Source: Antennarius striatus (taxonomy: Eukaryota; Chordata; Actinopteri; Lophiiformes; Antennariidae). Taken from it: a stretch of DNA of 64,000 nt. The number at the start of each line of letters is the position of its first letter. The stretch's first letter is position 1. A model generated the notes under the pieces. The model saw nothing but the letters and a program-made list of their open reading frames with translations, had not been told where the DNA came from and did not search any database. The position numbers were made by a program, and so were the translations under genes. Below are positions 22,538 to 36,357 of the stretch, one piece after another. The stretch lies in NCBI RefSeq assembly GCF_040054535.1, contig NC_090796.1, positions 15,977,001-16,041,000 on the forward strand. Reading direction: 5' to 3'.

Positions 22538-23064
22538 TTTTTATTTATTTATTTATTTTAGCCCCATCATCATGCTGTCAAATAAACAACCAAACAAACG
22601 CACCCCAGGGGTTCCTCTGTTCCGTCTGTAATTGCACAAAACTCCGTTTTTCAGCTCCTCCAGAACCTGAACCCTAAAGTAAAAACGGCTTCGCTTCGTT
22701 AAAACGCAGAAACATTCACAGATTCTAACATTTAAAACAAAAAAAAAAAAACACCCCAGGGTGAAGATCCGTCGGCAAAAACCGAAGCAAATTATAAAAG
22801 TCGTAGTTGCTACCGTGTGGTAAAAGTGTCTGGCACAGTGCACCGCGTGGCAATAAATACACCTATAAATACTTTACATGTACCTGAGCTCAGACTCGTA
22901 GCACCGTTCAGAGACGTGGGGACGCAACGGACCTCCTGATTCAAAAACTCAAGAGATCCGCTTTAAGGTTTGTTTGTTTCTTTTTCCAGAGTTTTCATAG
23001 TGCAAAATTTCTTATTTCTTGTGTTCTTCCGCAAGACAAAATAAGTCCCATCAGGCCAAAAGTC
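22538..23064 (-). other. Probable ADAM12 3' UTR with clustered polyA signals
   Basis: Starts after the ADAM12 stop codon (23065-23067). Four overlapping AATAAA hexamers occur on the minus strand at 22540-22557, formed by an (AAAT)n-like tract, giving a 3' UTR of about 500 bp. Confidence 0.5.
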
Positions 23065-24430
23065 TCAGCTGCTGTACTTGACGCTGGCGACGACGCAAGG
23101 CTTTGGTAGAGTCGGCGGCTGCTTGGGACTCGGTCTGCAGGAGGAAGGTTAGAAAAAAATGATACGGATGTGTGAAGATTAAAAAAGAAAACGTATTTAG
23201 AGTTTATTTCTCACCTTTTCGGGTGGGGGACGGGGCGCACGGGAGTCGGCGGAGGGCCACAAACAGTGGCGTTGGTGTTGGCGGGACCCCGAACCAGACG
23301 GGGGCCCCTCGGATCTGCAGGAAGGGGCTTCTTAGGAGGACTGGGCTTCTCCAACTCCTGAGAGGACAGAGAACAATGAGGGTGAGTGTCCACCAGGGGG
23401 CAGTCACGCCCAGACGCTGCTCCTCTCCTCTTCCTCCTCTCCTGATGAGAGGAGCTGTCACATGGTTTTAATCCTTTAGGAGGCTGAGATCACGATAAAG
23501 GCTCGCTACCTACCCCCCCCCCATCTGGTCTCGATTGGGGAGGGAGGGGGGGGGGGCTCCTCAAACATCAGAGACGACCGAGTCAAACAAGCAGACCTCA
23601 AACCTGCTCAGCCGTGAAATTCAGTCAGACTCCATATCCTGATGTCATGTTTCATCGCAGACGAGCAGCACGCATCGCACCCGTGTCACCTGTAACCATG
23701 ACGACGTAACGGCGACGATCTTGGAAGTCAAAAGTGCCGCTAAAGGGTCTCGACCTTTCACCTCCGTCCGTCCGTCTATCGTCACTATTCGTGTCACGTT
23801 GCTCTGCCGCGCTGGGGTGTGGCAGGAGGCGGGGCCGAGCAGGTGGGCGGAGCCTCGTCTCCACACCTGTACCTGATGATAACGACTAGCCTGGGGCGTC
23901 TTCAGCCGACGTCTCCTTCGGTTCTTTGCCCGGTTGTTTTGTCCTCGTGTCTCTAGTTCATTGGATTTCTTGGGTTTTCTTGTGTTTCCTCGATTTTTTT
24001 TGACTTTTCCTGATTAAATTTCCCAGTTTGGGATCAATAAAGTGCATTTTATCTTCTGTTATCTTAAACCACGGATGAAGACGTCCTGCATGGGGGTGTT
24101 GATCCTGCTCCTCGTGACACAGGTACTTTAACCCCTTCTGTGACCCAATGGCGTAAATTACATTCAATTCTTTGCAGCATTTTTCATTTCATCCTTCTTA
24201 CTTTTCTCTCCTTCTTTTTCGGGCTGCAACCAATTTTACTTCAATGGATCTTAAAAGGCCGGACCTGGCTATTCCTTGGAGCCTCTGCCCCCCCATCCCC
24301 ACCCCCCACCCCAACCGACGAAGCGTCGACCGTCTTTGATCAATTGACTCCTTCGCCGATGTCGAACCTCCTCTTTCAGCCTCTCTGTAAGTCGAACCAG
24401 ATCGGGACAGAACCTCTACGCCCCCCGCCC

Positions 24431-24494
<64 letters not shown>

Positions 24495-25481
24495 ACACCT
24501 CCATCACCCCGTTATTTTATGAGTCAGTGCAAAACTGTCGACATGCAAAACCTCCAATGGAAAAGGTCGCGGCCACACCCCTGTGAAGGTGTGCTGAAAT
24601 CTACCCCCCCCCCCAGACCCGGGTGGGGCTCGCTGTGAGTAACAAAATCCAATAAAAACGTTTTCAACTCACCATCACCATCCTGCAGGAGTTATGCCGT
24701 GGGGGGGCGCCGTGAAATGACGCCCCCCTCGACGCCACGTGGACGTGAGGCGGAGGCACCGGGGGTCTGGGCTGCAGGGGGCCGGGCGAGACGGACAGGG
24801 TGAGGGACACGGGGACGGGGTGGCTGAGGCGAACCGGGGGGCACTGGGGCAGCCTGCGCAGGCTGTGGGAGGGGTAGGGGGCCGGCGGGAGCACAGGCTC
24901 CGCCCCTCGGCGAGGAGGCTGCAGAAGGATGAAAGAAAAGAGGAGACCCCCCCCCCAAATCAGAACCACTCTCTTCTTCTGCTGTCGAGGGTGTGTAAAT
25001 CAAACGCTCCCAGCTGCTCCTGTTCAGGTGAACGTCCAAAGATGGGCGCAGATGAACCCCTCCCCCCGCTATTGATTAACTCATTGTCTGCCAGTGGCAT
25101 CTATAGATTGTCTCATCAGTGAAAATCAGGCTTCTAATCATGGAATTTATCGTCATGACGACTGAACAGAGGATGGAGAAGCAGGACGACGGAGATGTTG
25201 CAGCAACTTGTGACGCGACGAAGCTTGAGTAAGTCATCGTGGAGCATCTCGCCATTGGAAAACGCCGATAAAACGTCGGAAAAAATTCTGAGAAATCTTC
25301 TGCAGCCGATGAGTTAAAGGAGCAGTTCACGCAAAATGAAGAACGAAGCTGAACGACGCGTTAAAACGTCACGCTTTCAAATCGATTCTGGATGTTGGAG
25401 CTCCTGCAGAGGACGGATGTTGGTTTTCTGTTGAGTTCCCATCGGTTGTTCTGCTGAAGAACTTCCCTCCAGCTCCCAGCA

Positions 25482-25523
<42 letters not shown>

Positions 25524-26589
25524 AGCTCTCACGCGGCGGTTTAACGCGGCTCCTGGAAGCTGGAGGATGACCTCACCTGCTCCGCGCTGACATCAAACGG
25601 CCTCACATCCTTTCTCTTCTTACCGCGGCGCCGTAATGGAAACCACATGCCGCTAACTGAAAACACCAATCTCCCGGTAACGCACAACAGCTTGCCTCGC
25701 TCGCACGCCGTCGCCACCACCGCCGCCGCCGCCACCGTGAATGTCAATCCTGACAAGGCTCCTCTTTTTTTTTTAGGATCGATGGCGTCGTGAAAGCGTG
25801 TCGGAGCGGGTAAAGGCGGCGCCGTGATGTCGGTTCGCATCTCGGAGGAACAAACGGTCTCTCTTTTTTTGTCAAAAGCAGCTGTTCATGTGGGGAACCG
25901 TGTCACCGACGCGCCGCCTGGAAAAACCTCCGCCGCCGCCACAGCAGCATCTTTTAATTGGATTTTCACAAAGCGCCATATGTGCGACGCCGGCGTGTCG
26001 GTCCTGATGACAGGAAGCCGTGTCGAGCACGACGCGGCCGCGTCTCCACGCACACACATGCAAAACTAGTGACCTTGAAGATGGTGGCGCCCGGCGGCAG
26101 GGGCGGGGCCGGGCGAGACGGGGAGGCGCCGACCGACGGAGGCTGGCTGGGATTGGCTGGTCTGCTGATGGCGGCGCTCACAGATCTGGAATTCAGAGGA
26201 TAAATATTAGAGGATATCGATGAATGATTGATTGATAAATGATGGATCCGGAGACGATCAGCACCTCAGCTTCTCCATCGGGTTCTTCTTGCTGGTGAAC
26301 AGAAGCCCCGCCAGAGATTTCCTCTTGATGCAGATGATCAGGCCGGCCCCCAGGACGGTGAGGAGGGCCACCAGGATGCCCACCGTCAGGTTCCGGCTGT
26401 CTGCTCGGGAAACACACAACCGTAATCCCCTGAATCCCTCCATCTAGACAGATTACATCGACCTTACGCTCCAGACGTACCCGCTAATCTGATGGGGCCG
26501 CTTTCCACGCTCCCTCCGAAACCCGATTTGTCGCAGAACGGCGGCGCCCAGTGGGCCTCGCAGTGGCAGTTCTTGTTGTTGTTGCACAC
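23065..26589 (-). CDS. adam12: ADAM12 exons: EGF end, transmembrane segment and cytoplasmic tail
   Basis: Six exons (26481-26589, 26265-26400, 26074-26185, 24673-24918, 23215-23357, 23065-23134). The first completes the EGF fold ([19 protein letters not shown]). The second encodes the membrane span [19 protein letters not shown] followed by a basic stop-transfer KRK. The tail is proline-rich with SH3-ligand patterns: RPAPPLPP (class I), [13 protein letters not shown] (class II, matching the human KPLPADP element) and [11 protein letters not shown]. It is longer than the human tail. It ends ...VKYSS. Confidence 0.92.
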
Positions 26590-29500
26590 CTGCAGGACGT
26601 GAAGAGAAGGATGAACGATCCGCAAAAGGACGCGGACATCAAGAGTTTTTAATTCTACATGAATCCTGCACCGTCATCGAATGCTTTGTGAGCTACGTGG
26701 AGGTCGTCGGAGGCTAGCGCCGCTCCACATGGGATCCGCTATAAAAAACCAGAGCAGACTTTTTTCTCCACCGCACATTGAAATCGGCCGTTCTGCCGTC
26801 TTCCTGTCCTGCGGAGTGAGGGGAACAGTAAAGTCTGAGAGGATTCCCCCCAGCGGGGTAATACTTAGCAGGTGAGGACTTATTTCCACAGAAACATCTT
26901 GATTTTAATTGTTGCACCCAAGGGTGTCCTGTCTCCGAGAAGAAACGCTCCCACGGGTATAAAGAGAGTCCTCAACCGGGAACAGGCAAACAAATATGAG
27001 TAAAAAAAGCCAAAAAAAACCGGCTTCCTCTGGGGTCCTTCTGTCGAATCGAAGCCAAATATTTGATCTCAGACAGGAACACCCACACATATCCGATGGG
27101 TGGCATTTAATGAAAATCCCATCTCCATGCTCCCCGGATCAAAGTGTCACCGCGCCGAGAGTTTGTCCGTTTGAGGCGAGGAGTCGCGCCTGACAAGAAG
27201 ACGAACGGCAACTCAGGCGGCTCGCAATGATGGCTTTATGTGTAATTACACAATAATTAAATATGAGGGAATTAAACGACTGTGAACATAGGGGCATTTC
27301 GGTCCAATTTTTACAGCCAAACTATAAAAGGTTGATTAATCCTTCACAGCTGAGCACCCCGCCGGGCCCCCGCTCCACCCTGCTGCAAAAGTTACGTGAC
27401 AATCGGTTGAGTAATTTTTGCACAATTAGGGGAAAGTATGGAAAAACGGCAAAAACAACCTTTGCTCCACCTCTTTTCCTGTTTTATTCACTATCCCAAA
27501 AAAAAAAAAAAAATCGTAATAAAGAAAAAAGGGTTTTTGTGCAATCCTGCTGAAATATGAACAATAAATAAACCAAGAGGAAAACACCAGCGATCGTCGC
27601 TAGCCATGCTAACTGATCCAGGTGGGATTTGGTTGGAGTTGGACCCCCCCCGCGGACCCAGAATCGGGCTTTGAGCTGCCGGACTCACCCCTCGACCGCT
27701 GCACCGGGCCGAACACTCGTGCACGCCGAAGACGCTGACGTTCTGGCACTGACGGTTCAGACACATCTGAGGCAGACAAAGACATTAAAGATTGAGAGCG
27801 CGAGCTCAGAGAGCACGCTGCTAACATTCCACAACCTTTCATCTGAGGATCCAAACCGATCCCTTCTACTCCTTTTACTTCTCCATGGATGAAGCGCTTC
27901 AGTTATAAAACAGCAAAGCATGAAATATAATTATGTTAACAAAGGGATTCCTACGAATTTAAGCTGCTTTTTAAAATGACACGATGTGGACTGTGGATTC
28001 CCTGAAGACTCAAACACATGGAGATGAACTTGGCAGAGCAGGACAAGCGAGTGTGATGCCAGAACCTCTTGACAGATGAGTGCTGGGGCTGGATCCTCTT
28101 TATGGGCGGAGGCTCACGGAGAAGTAAATTACACTAAATGGACTGGCTGTATCATTTAAGTCACAAATGGCTGAATTGATGACTGCCGAAAGATGCCAAA
28201 TAGACTGAGAAATGATAAGTCAAGTAAGTGCCTGAGGTTGCGTGAGTCCGAATCAGAAGGACACACCCTGAAGAACGTCTTAGTCACGGCCCGTCCTTCC
28301 GTCTCCACCCGGGTTCGGATAAGTACGACTTAATGGTGTCATGCAATTATAGAGAGTAAATCATACCCTATAATGGAATTAGCTTGTGCTAATTCTTACT
28401 ACTTTGTACACTCTAAGGTTCAAACCACAACAAAGACGTATCATTTGTAAAAACTTCAGTTAAATGCATTTATTTGGGTTAAATTTAGTTCTCACCATTC
28501 CGTCCCCACATTTAGTCCCGGTCAGAACCAGGCCCGGGTCGGGCATGTCATCACCCAAGTAGACATGGGTACCACGGCACAGTATCCTCCCCCCTTCCTG
28601 CAAAGGGATGTTTGTTTCTATGGAAACAGCGTTGGTGCCAATTACTGGGCGGTTAGCTCCTCCTTGACACTGGATTTTGCCGCATTTAGCATCTCTGTGA
28701 ACGGAACCAAAATCGGGTAGAAAAACAAAACACGAATTGAATAGCATGTCACCATTTTCCCAAATGGGTGTAGATGCAATTATTTTTTTCTCTTCCTTTT
28801 GGTGTCCAATTAGGAATATTGTAGGACAAGCAGATTCTGTTTGTCTTTTTTTTTAGACCGCAATATGTGAGATTTAGGGGATTTGCTGAATATCTTCAAG
28901 AGAAAGTTGCCTTTAAAAGCTGCAACAAACTATTATTTCCGCTGAAAATTTTAAAATTAACAACATATAATGTCAGAAAATTACCGTGAAAATCCATCTA
29001 CAGTTGTTGAAATCATCAAATGGCTTATTTTATCCAAAACACCCACAAACATGCTATTTAAAAACAACAACATTTACCATAAATACTGTCTTGTCGATGC
29101 AACAATTTGGTATATTTACTGTGCTTTTCTACATGCAGTGTGTCCCGTTGGCCACTAGGGGTCTCACCACCAACCTATCCGTACACCGTTCAAGTTCCTG
29201 TGGAAGCGTCAGGTCTTACCTTGCTTCACATTTGGCAAAGGAACCTTTGGAGTCCTTGCCACAGTTGCCATAGGGGTCTCCTGCTGAGTTTACCCTTTGA
29301 AAGCAGATTCCTGGCGCTGGCTTTGCCCCTACGAAACAAAACGAGTCAAAAAAACTGGTGACCGGAGAAAGACCGGTTGAGTTGTCCAGCATCAGCGCCT
29401 CCTGGCTTACCCTGACCCCACAGCGTGATGCACTGCTGCTCGTGGGTTTGGCAGATGCCGTTATAGCAGTAGCCGTCCACGTTGTGGCAGGCGTGGCCAT

Positions 29501-32500
29501 CGTGCAGGTAGACGTTGGAGGGGCAATGGGGGCTGGTACCGGTGCAGAACTCGGGGAGATCGCACGAGTTGCTGGATTCACGGCACGGAGTGCCTGCCGG
29601 CTTCAGCTGCGCTCAAACAACAACGCAAACAACAGCCAGTAAGAGCCAGATAAACAAGCCAAAAGGTAATGTCTGACGTTTAACGGCTGGTTAATCAGAG
29701 TTTCTACCTGACAGTCTTGGCAGCATTGACCGTGGGCACACACGGCGTCCCCCTTCAGGGTGCAGGTTGTGGCATTACAACAAGGATTCATACATTCCTT
29801 CAGAGGAAAAGGGAAAAGAGGGCAAGAACAGAAACCAAACATCAATGACAGCAAAAATAAAGTAAAATTACCAGGAGAGAGTCTGTCTCCTCAGAGCAAC
29901 TTCTCTAACTTTGCTGTCAGAGGGATTGCCGCCCTATCGCACCTGAGTTCATCAACTATAACCCCGGCTGTGGAAAGGAAACAGCAGTTTCCATTTCTCT
30001 AAATAAACAACATTTCCACCTGGCAGGACTAACAAACTCATTGCGACCCCTGGAACCTTGAGCCTGACGGCCAAAGAAATAGAAAAAGAAAAAGGGCACA
30101 CTGCAAAAACAGACGAATTGGCCGGTATTAAACACAAAGAGTGAAAGATGGAAAACATGGAGCGTGGGCAGTTCGGTGCAGCATCAGCAGGAGTGTTTGC
30201 ACCCGACTGGTGAAGCCAGAGTTAAGCTGGAAGGCAGAGCCCTTGATTTAGAAGTCTGTCTGTGTTCCAACCCTCATATGAGCTCTGATAGCGGATAAAA
30301 GAGACTTTGGATAGAAGCTGTGAAAATGAGAATCCTACGTAGGGTGGCCGGAGTCGGCTTCAAGAATAAGGTGAGGAGCGTTCAGAGGGAGTCCGGAGCA
30401 CAAGTGCTGCTCCTTTATGCCCAAAGGAACTGGTTGAGGTGGGTTTGGCTGATCTGATTAGCCTCCTGGGTGCCTCCATTTGGGGGTTTACTGAGCAAGT
30501 CCAACTGAGTAGAAACCCCAGGGTAGACCTCGAACTCGCTGGAGGGATTACATGTTTAATCCAATCTGGGAATGAGGAAAAGGAAAACGTTCCTCAGGAG
30601 AGGGGTATCTGGAATACCCTGCTTGGCTTCCTGCCACGAGGACCTGACCCTTGACAAGCAAATGAAGACCAACTAAAATAATAAACTACAAGTCGGACAA
30701 GCCAAAGACTTGGTGAGACTTTTTAAAAACCGCCTTGCAGCCTCGAATGTGAGAGGATGTGAAACGATTACTTATTTTTGGGAAATAAACAGGATTTAAG
30801 TCCGTGAACTGTCTGATTGGTCGCCCAGAGAGATTCTGTATCTGCTGGGTTCAGTCACATTGGCGGCTAACGTCACATTAGCATTTACAACAAGCCTGTC
30901 CCAGTAGACTGCTTCTGGACCAGGTCGACCTGACCAGTGAGGGTCAGTTCTCATTACGCCATGGTGTGAGTGGTGATTGGGGGGGGGGCAGATGGATGGA
31001 GTTGGCAGGGGACAGAGCCTACATGATGGGCCTTTCAGAATTCTTTCAGCTCTGAGGACCATTAAGGGCATTTCCCACTGTCCCCGGAGTAAAGGAGTAG
31101 CCTGTGATTGTGGGGAGCAGGTCCCAGGCTTTTTAATGAGTTTTTAATGGTGGTGTCTGAGGACCGATCTGGGCTGGCGGGACGCCACTCAACCCTGGGG
31201 GAGAACTTTATTATCACTGCTGGCTCGGGCCTGCCGGGGTTTGCGGCAGCTCTTTGTTTTGAAGGACAAGGCCACTTCTCGTCCTGACCCCAACTGAAAG
31301 CCCGAAAGGTTCGCCCGGAAAAACTCTCCGAGCGTAAAGGTGAGAAGAAATCACAAAAGACAACAAAAACATCGTTCCTCGCGGTCTGTTTAATAATTCA
31401 GAATCACCTCCCGAATCTTTACGGGTGTCACCTTCATATTCTACAACCTTTCCCACCGCCTACGCCGGTTGTCGGCTGCATTCGATTAACTGTTTTACCA
31501 TCCTTCAGACAGAGCAGTTAGCAAAAGTGTGCCACCATTATGTATGTGCATAGCAATGCAGAGTCATTTAAATAATTCAACAGTTGACAGGGTGAAGCTG
31601 TCAGCGATGTTTCCTCTCACTGAATTGTATCACAGTCAGAAAATCCTCCTCTCAAACACCTCTTTGGTGCACGGAATGAATAAATTTACACTCATATCTC
31701 TAAGCTCACAAACCGACGACCGGGTTTGTATTACGAGACGTCGGCGCCGTCAGCTTCAAACCGTGGTGAAGTATTTGTTTTCATATTGGAGGGGAAATGT
31801 CGGATTGCGTCGCGTTGCCTTCAGGGAACACCCCCCCCCCCCCACACACACACACACACACACCCCAACCAGGAGCGCGTCTGCTTATTTAGTTTTTCAA
31901 ATGCGGAGAGTTCAATCCAAACTGATTAAGGGGGGAAAGCTTGTCGGAAAAAAAAAAAAAAAAAATCCCGGTTATGAAACTAGCAGCGGGAGGTGTCGCC
32001 GCCGCCTCACCTCCGGTTCTCCACAGTCGCACTCCTCTCCTTCCTCCACGTAGCCGTTGCCGCATTTCTGTCCGCCGTAGAGCACCTTGACCTCGGGCAT
32101 GTTGAACAGACACATCCCCACGCCTTTCTCGAAGCTGGCGGCCAGGTCCTTCTTGCTGCAGCTGCTGAACACCGTGGGGAAAGGATACCTGGGGGGGTGG
32201 GGGGGTAGAGGAGAGCGTCATGAAGGGTCCTCCATCGGGGTGATGGAATCAGCTCTAATTGCTGCTAATCAGAAAATCAATTAACCACTAGAGCTCAACG
32301 ACCTCTCCGGAGCTCCTCCAGCATTTGTGCAGCACATGGTGACTTCTTTCCTCCGCTGGGGGAGAGGAGGATCTGATAAGACCTGCTTTACGAGACAGGC
32401 CATCGTAAAAACTCCAACCAAAAAGTGCTTCCTTCACAAGATTTGTAACACCCATAAATCTGAGGGTAATGGGTGTGTGTGTGTTTGTGTGTGTGTGTGT

Positions 32501-32670
32501 GGGGGGGGGGGTTGGTGTGTTTTTAATATTGTTTTTGGCGCTGGACGGAGAGGGTGGTCTGGTCCGTGGGGGGAACACACAGCCCAAAGCGCCGTCTGCC
32601 AAGAGCTTTGTTACAGACCTCGTGTGGCTTTATTGAGCTTTTCTGTGATAATATAGTGTCTTGGATGATG

Positions 32671-32711
<41 letters not shown>

Positions 32712-32842
32712 CTCTGTGTGGTTCCCGATAAGAAAAAGCACCACATGAGGTTTTAAATACCTCCATCCCGCACCATTAAATTAATTCCCACAAGGTCAGG
32801 ATGGGTGAATCTGGATTTAACCCCAACTTCAGATTAGACGCT

Positions 32843-32899
<57 letters not shown>

Positions 32900-35800
32900 A
32901 CACGTTATGACGAATCGACATCCATGTGTCACGCATTAAGGTTTCGATTTAGTCGGTTCCTCTTTTACTTTGGCGGGATCTTTGCCGTGTCATGCTTTGC
33001 ACTTCCTGTCATGTTTTTCCCGCCTTTTGAGATAGCGTTGATTAGCTTCACCTGGGATTAGCGTGTTTTAGCGACACATTCATACCTCGCTTTTATAAAT
33101 CTCAAAAACCATTTATAGTCTGGCTACATCACCAAGACATAAATACACCTTAATGGAAAGGTTAACATTCGCTGCCATGGTAACCACCCCCACCAGCATC
33201 CCAAACAGACAATACGAAACCATGTTGGTCATTTTCCATGTAAAAAATCCGCCCTTCAAATGTAATAATTTAGAAAAAAGTTCTTGAATTAAGTGCGGCT
33301 TTTTCTTTTTTTTTAGAAATCCTTTGAGTGAATCATTAAACCCATGAAAGGTCTGCCTTGGTCGTCCACGGCAACGCCGCCCGTCAGATGATGCTACAGG
33401 AGTTTGAGCACAGTTGTCAGTTTGTTCGCAGCTACCACTTCCTCTCAGATCCGAGACTCTAACTATGTCATTACGCTCCGTGGATGTTTCGACGTGACCT
33501 CGTTCTCAGCTTGCGTCTGATTTCCCTCATGTGGCGACGGCGTCTTACATCAGCCCCCGCTGCTGACCCCTCCCCTCGTCAAACGTTTTTTTTTAAAAAA
33601 CCAAGCGTGGAACGTCGTGCGGCGGCGGATCCTTGACACTCCGGATTAAAGCAAAACGTCGGAGTTGATTTTAATGACATGAAATGGGGCAATAAGGAGA
33701 GCTGTAACAGCCATCATTATTGCCCCCCCCCCCACTCCCTGAACATCTCTGGGGATCTCTCATTGGCGATCAGCTGTTCATCAACAGGCGGGGGCCACTT
33801 CCTCAACAGCCGCTGTTGTTGATTTCCTCCTTGCCCCCGGCCAAAATTGCCCACTCCAGTTGCAACCCTCTATTTTGCTGTGTGAGTAATGTTTAATCCA
33901 TGAAGCTCAACCCCCCCATTCCATCCCCCACCCCATCTGAGATACATGAGTGACTCAGGATCCAGCTGCTCTTTATGAGAAGCAATACAGAAATAATTGG
34001 TGCACCATGGGAAGGAGGGGGGGGGGGGTAATGGATGTGAAAAGGCAGAGTGGCGCAGTGGATGGCATTTAGCAGCTAAAACCCCCCCCGGGGCGGGGCA
34101 GCACATCTGGGGGGCTCACGTCAAACTAGAGGGACACTTAACAACCCATCCCAGGGGATTCTGGGCCACCACCTCAAAAAAGCAAAGACCTGGGGGGGGT
34201 GGGGGGCGGGTTGAACCACAGAGTTCTCTCTAGGAAGACTCCACGATGCTGCAATGTTTTCCATCCCGTCTCCAGCTCTTCTCTGTTCTGCGTCGCCGCT
34301 AATCCCTAACCTATAATCAGTGTTTGACAGTGGGGGGGCTCCTAAGCTTCAGAGCACCTCACTTGACGACTGATAGAGTGCACAAAGCGGAGACCGCGAC
34401 TAAGCCGCGGCGACGGCGGAACGAAGTCTTTACATCCGTGGGAGGTCTGGTGATAGGGATCGTTTCTGTATCTACTGCAGGCCTCTGTGATCGGTCCCAC
34501 ACTGCGATGCAAGCTGGAGGCGTTCGTGCAACCCAGAACGCCACCTCCCCCGCCCCCGCCCTCCCCGCCATTCTGATACGGAGTCAACAGCGACAGGTCA
34601 CCCACACATTTGGAGAAGAGTCGGAACGATAATTAAGCGCATAATCCCTTTATTATTATTATGTGGTGAATATTAGTTTGTTGGTTGAAAACAGAATCGT
34701 GCAAAAACAACTTGAGATTTGAGATGGTAGGTGTTGCACTGAGCCCACTTCCTGTTCAGTATTGATCCACCCTTTAGCTTTTCAATTTAATTTGATTAAA
34801 AAGTACAACTTTATCCAAGGTATTACTTTATCTCAATTATATTTCCTGCATTGATTGACGACACTCCATTAGAAGAGTGTTTAAGTGATGAGGTGTTGGG
34901 CAGGAATACTGCCAAAAAAAATCAAAAAAAAAAATCAATCTAAAATCAAAACTGATGTCAGAAAAGGATGCATTTCTGACAGATCCATGGGTTGTCAACT
35001 GAATTATATTTATACATTTCCGTCCAGTTATTGCATTGTGTTGTTGTTGGATTAGCAGACTCTCGCTCCTTTACAGGAAAATTCATTTGACAAATCCTGC
35101 ACAGCCAGTTTATGTCACACCGAATCAGATCTGCAGGATTTTTCTGGGATGCATCTGCAAAAAAAAAAAAAAAAAAAAATTCCCACAATCCTTCAGATGA
35201 TTTTTACAATGTGCACACATAGAGATTACGGTATCATTTCCATTTTTGTTATTACGGTTTTATTAGACTTTGATCTTCCGGCATGAAGTTTAATAAAAGA
35301 TCATTCCAGCCTGACTTACACAAATGTGGCAAATATTTCACATGTGCTCAAGTAATTCAAAACCCGCCGTCGCTTCCCTTTACGTTTCATATTGAATATC
35401 CGGCCGCCTTTGTGGGCGTTGGGGCCCGAGCTCTCTGAGATGATATCAGGTGATACGATCGGCTGTGGCCTTTGGAGCCTGGCAGTCTGGCCTGCCTTGT
35501 AGATACCAAAGAGCATTATCACATTGATTTCCCTATGGAGCCAATTAAACAGGGATCACTAGAGGCTTCCTGTTCTTCAGCAGGTCACATTTCCATGGGC
35601 ATGCTTTGGACTCTGATTCACTTTCAGCGATCCCTTACCCAGGACGTGACCTGTAGGTGAATGAACCCCCCCACCCCGACTGTCTGGGAAGACATGGAAG
35701 CATTTATCAGCAATTAAACCAACTTGTCTCTATAATAAATAAATATCTAAATCCTGATGGTTAAACGCTGCCGTATCTTCAGGGAGGAAGCTCCACATGA

Positions 35801-36269
35801 CCAGATGTATAAATAATGATGTCGTCTGCATACGTAGAGAAACCGACTCCAGAACGCGCTATAAGGCGCACCTAAAAGCGTTTAATTATGTCAAAAAACC
35901 GACAGTGCGCTTTATAATCCAATATATGGATCAATATTGATTAATTAGCAGCTTCATCTGGTGGATGAAGGTGGTGGAGGAGAAAAAGGAAGAGGCACCA
36001 TCTCGCCCCAGGTGTGAGAAGAAACTCAAGGATGCGTGCATCTGCTCATACATGTGTGTGTTTCAAGTCGTCGTATCTCAGAGGATGAGAGGCACCAGCC
36101 TGTTCTCATTTAGAGCTGCTGGATGGATGGATGGACGGATGGACGGATGGACGGATGGGGAGGGAAGCTACAACAATTGGCCATGACCGATGCGAGCAGG
36201 AAGGGGGCGGCGCTCTGTGCAGATGTGCAGCTGGCACTGGGACAGCTTGTAGTTTTACTGCATCCCATC

Positions 36270-36357
<88 letters not shown>

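Noticed and set aside
35472-35660. 62-codon open frame in complex, non-repetitive sequence
   Set aside because: No recognisable domain and no splice partners; more likely a conserved non-coding stretch if anything.
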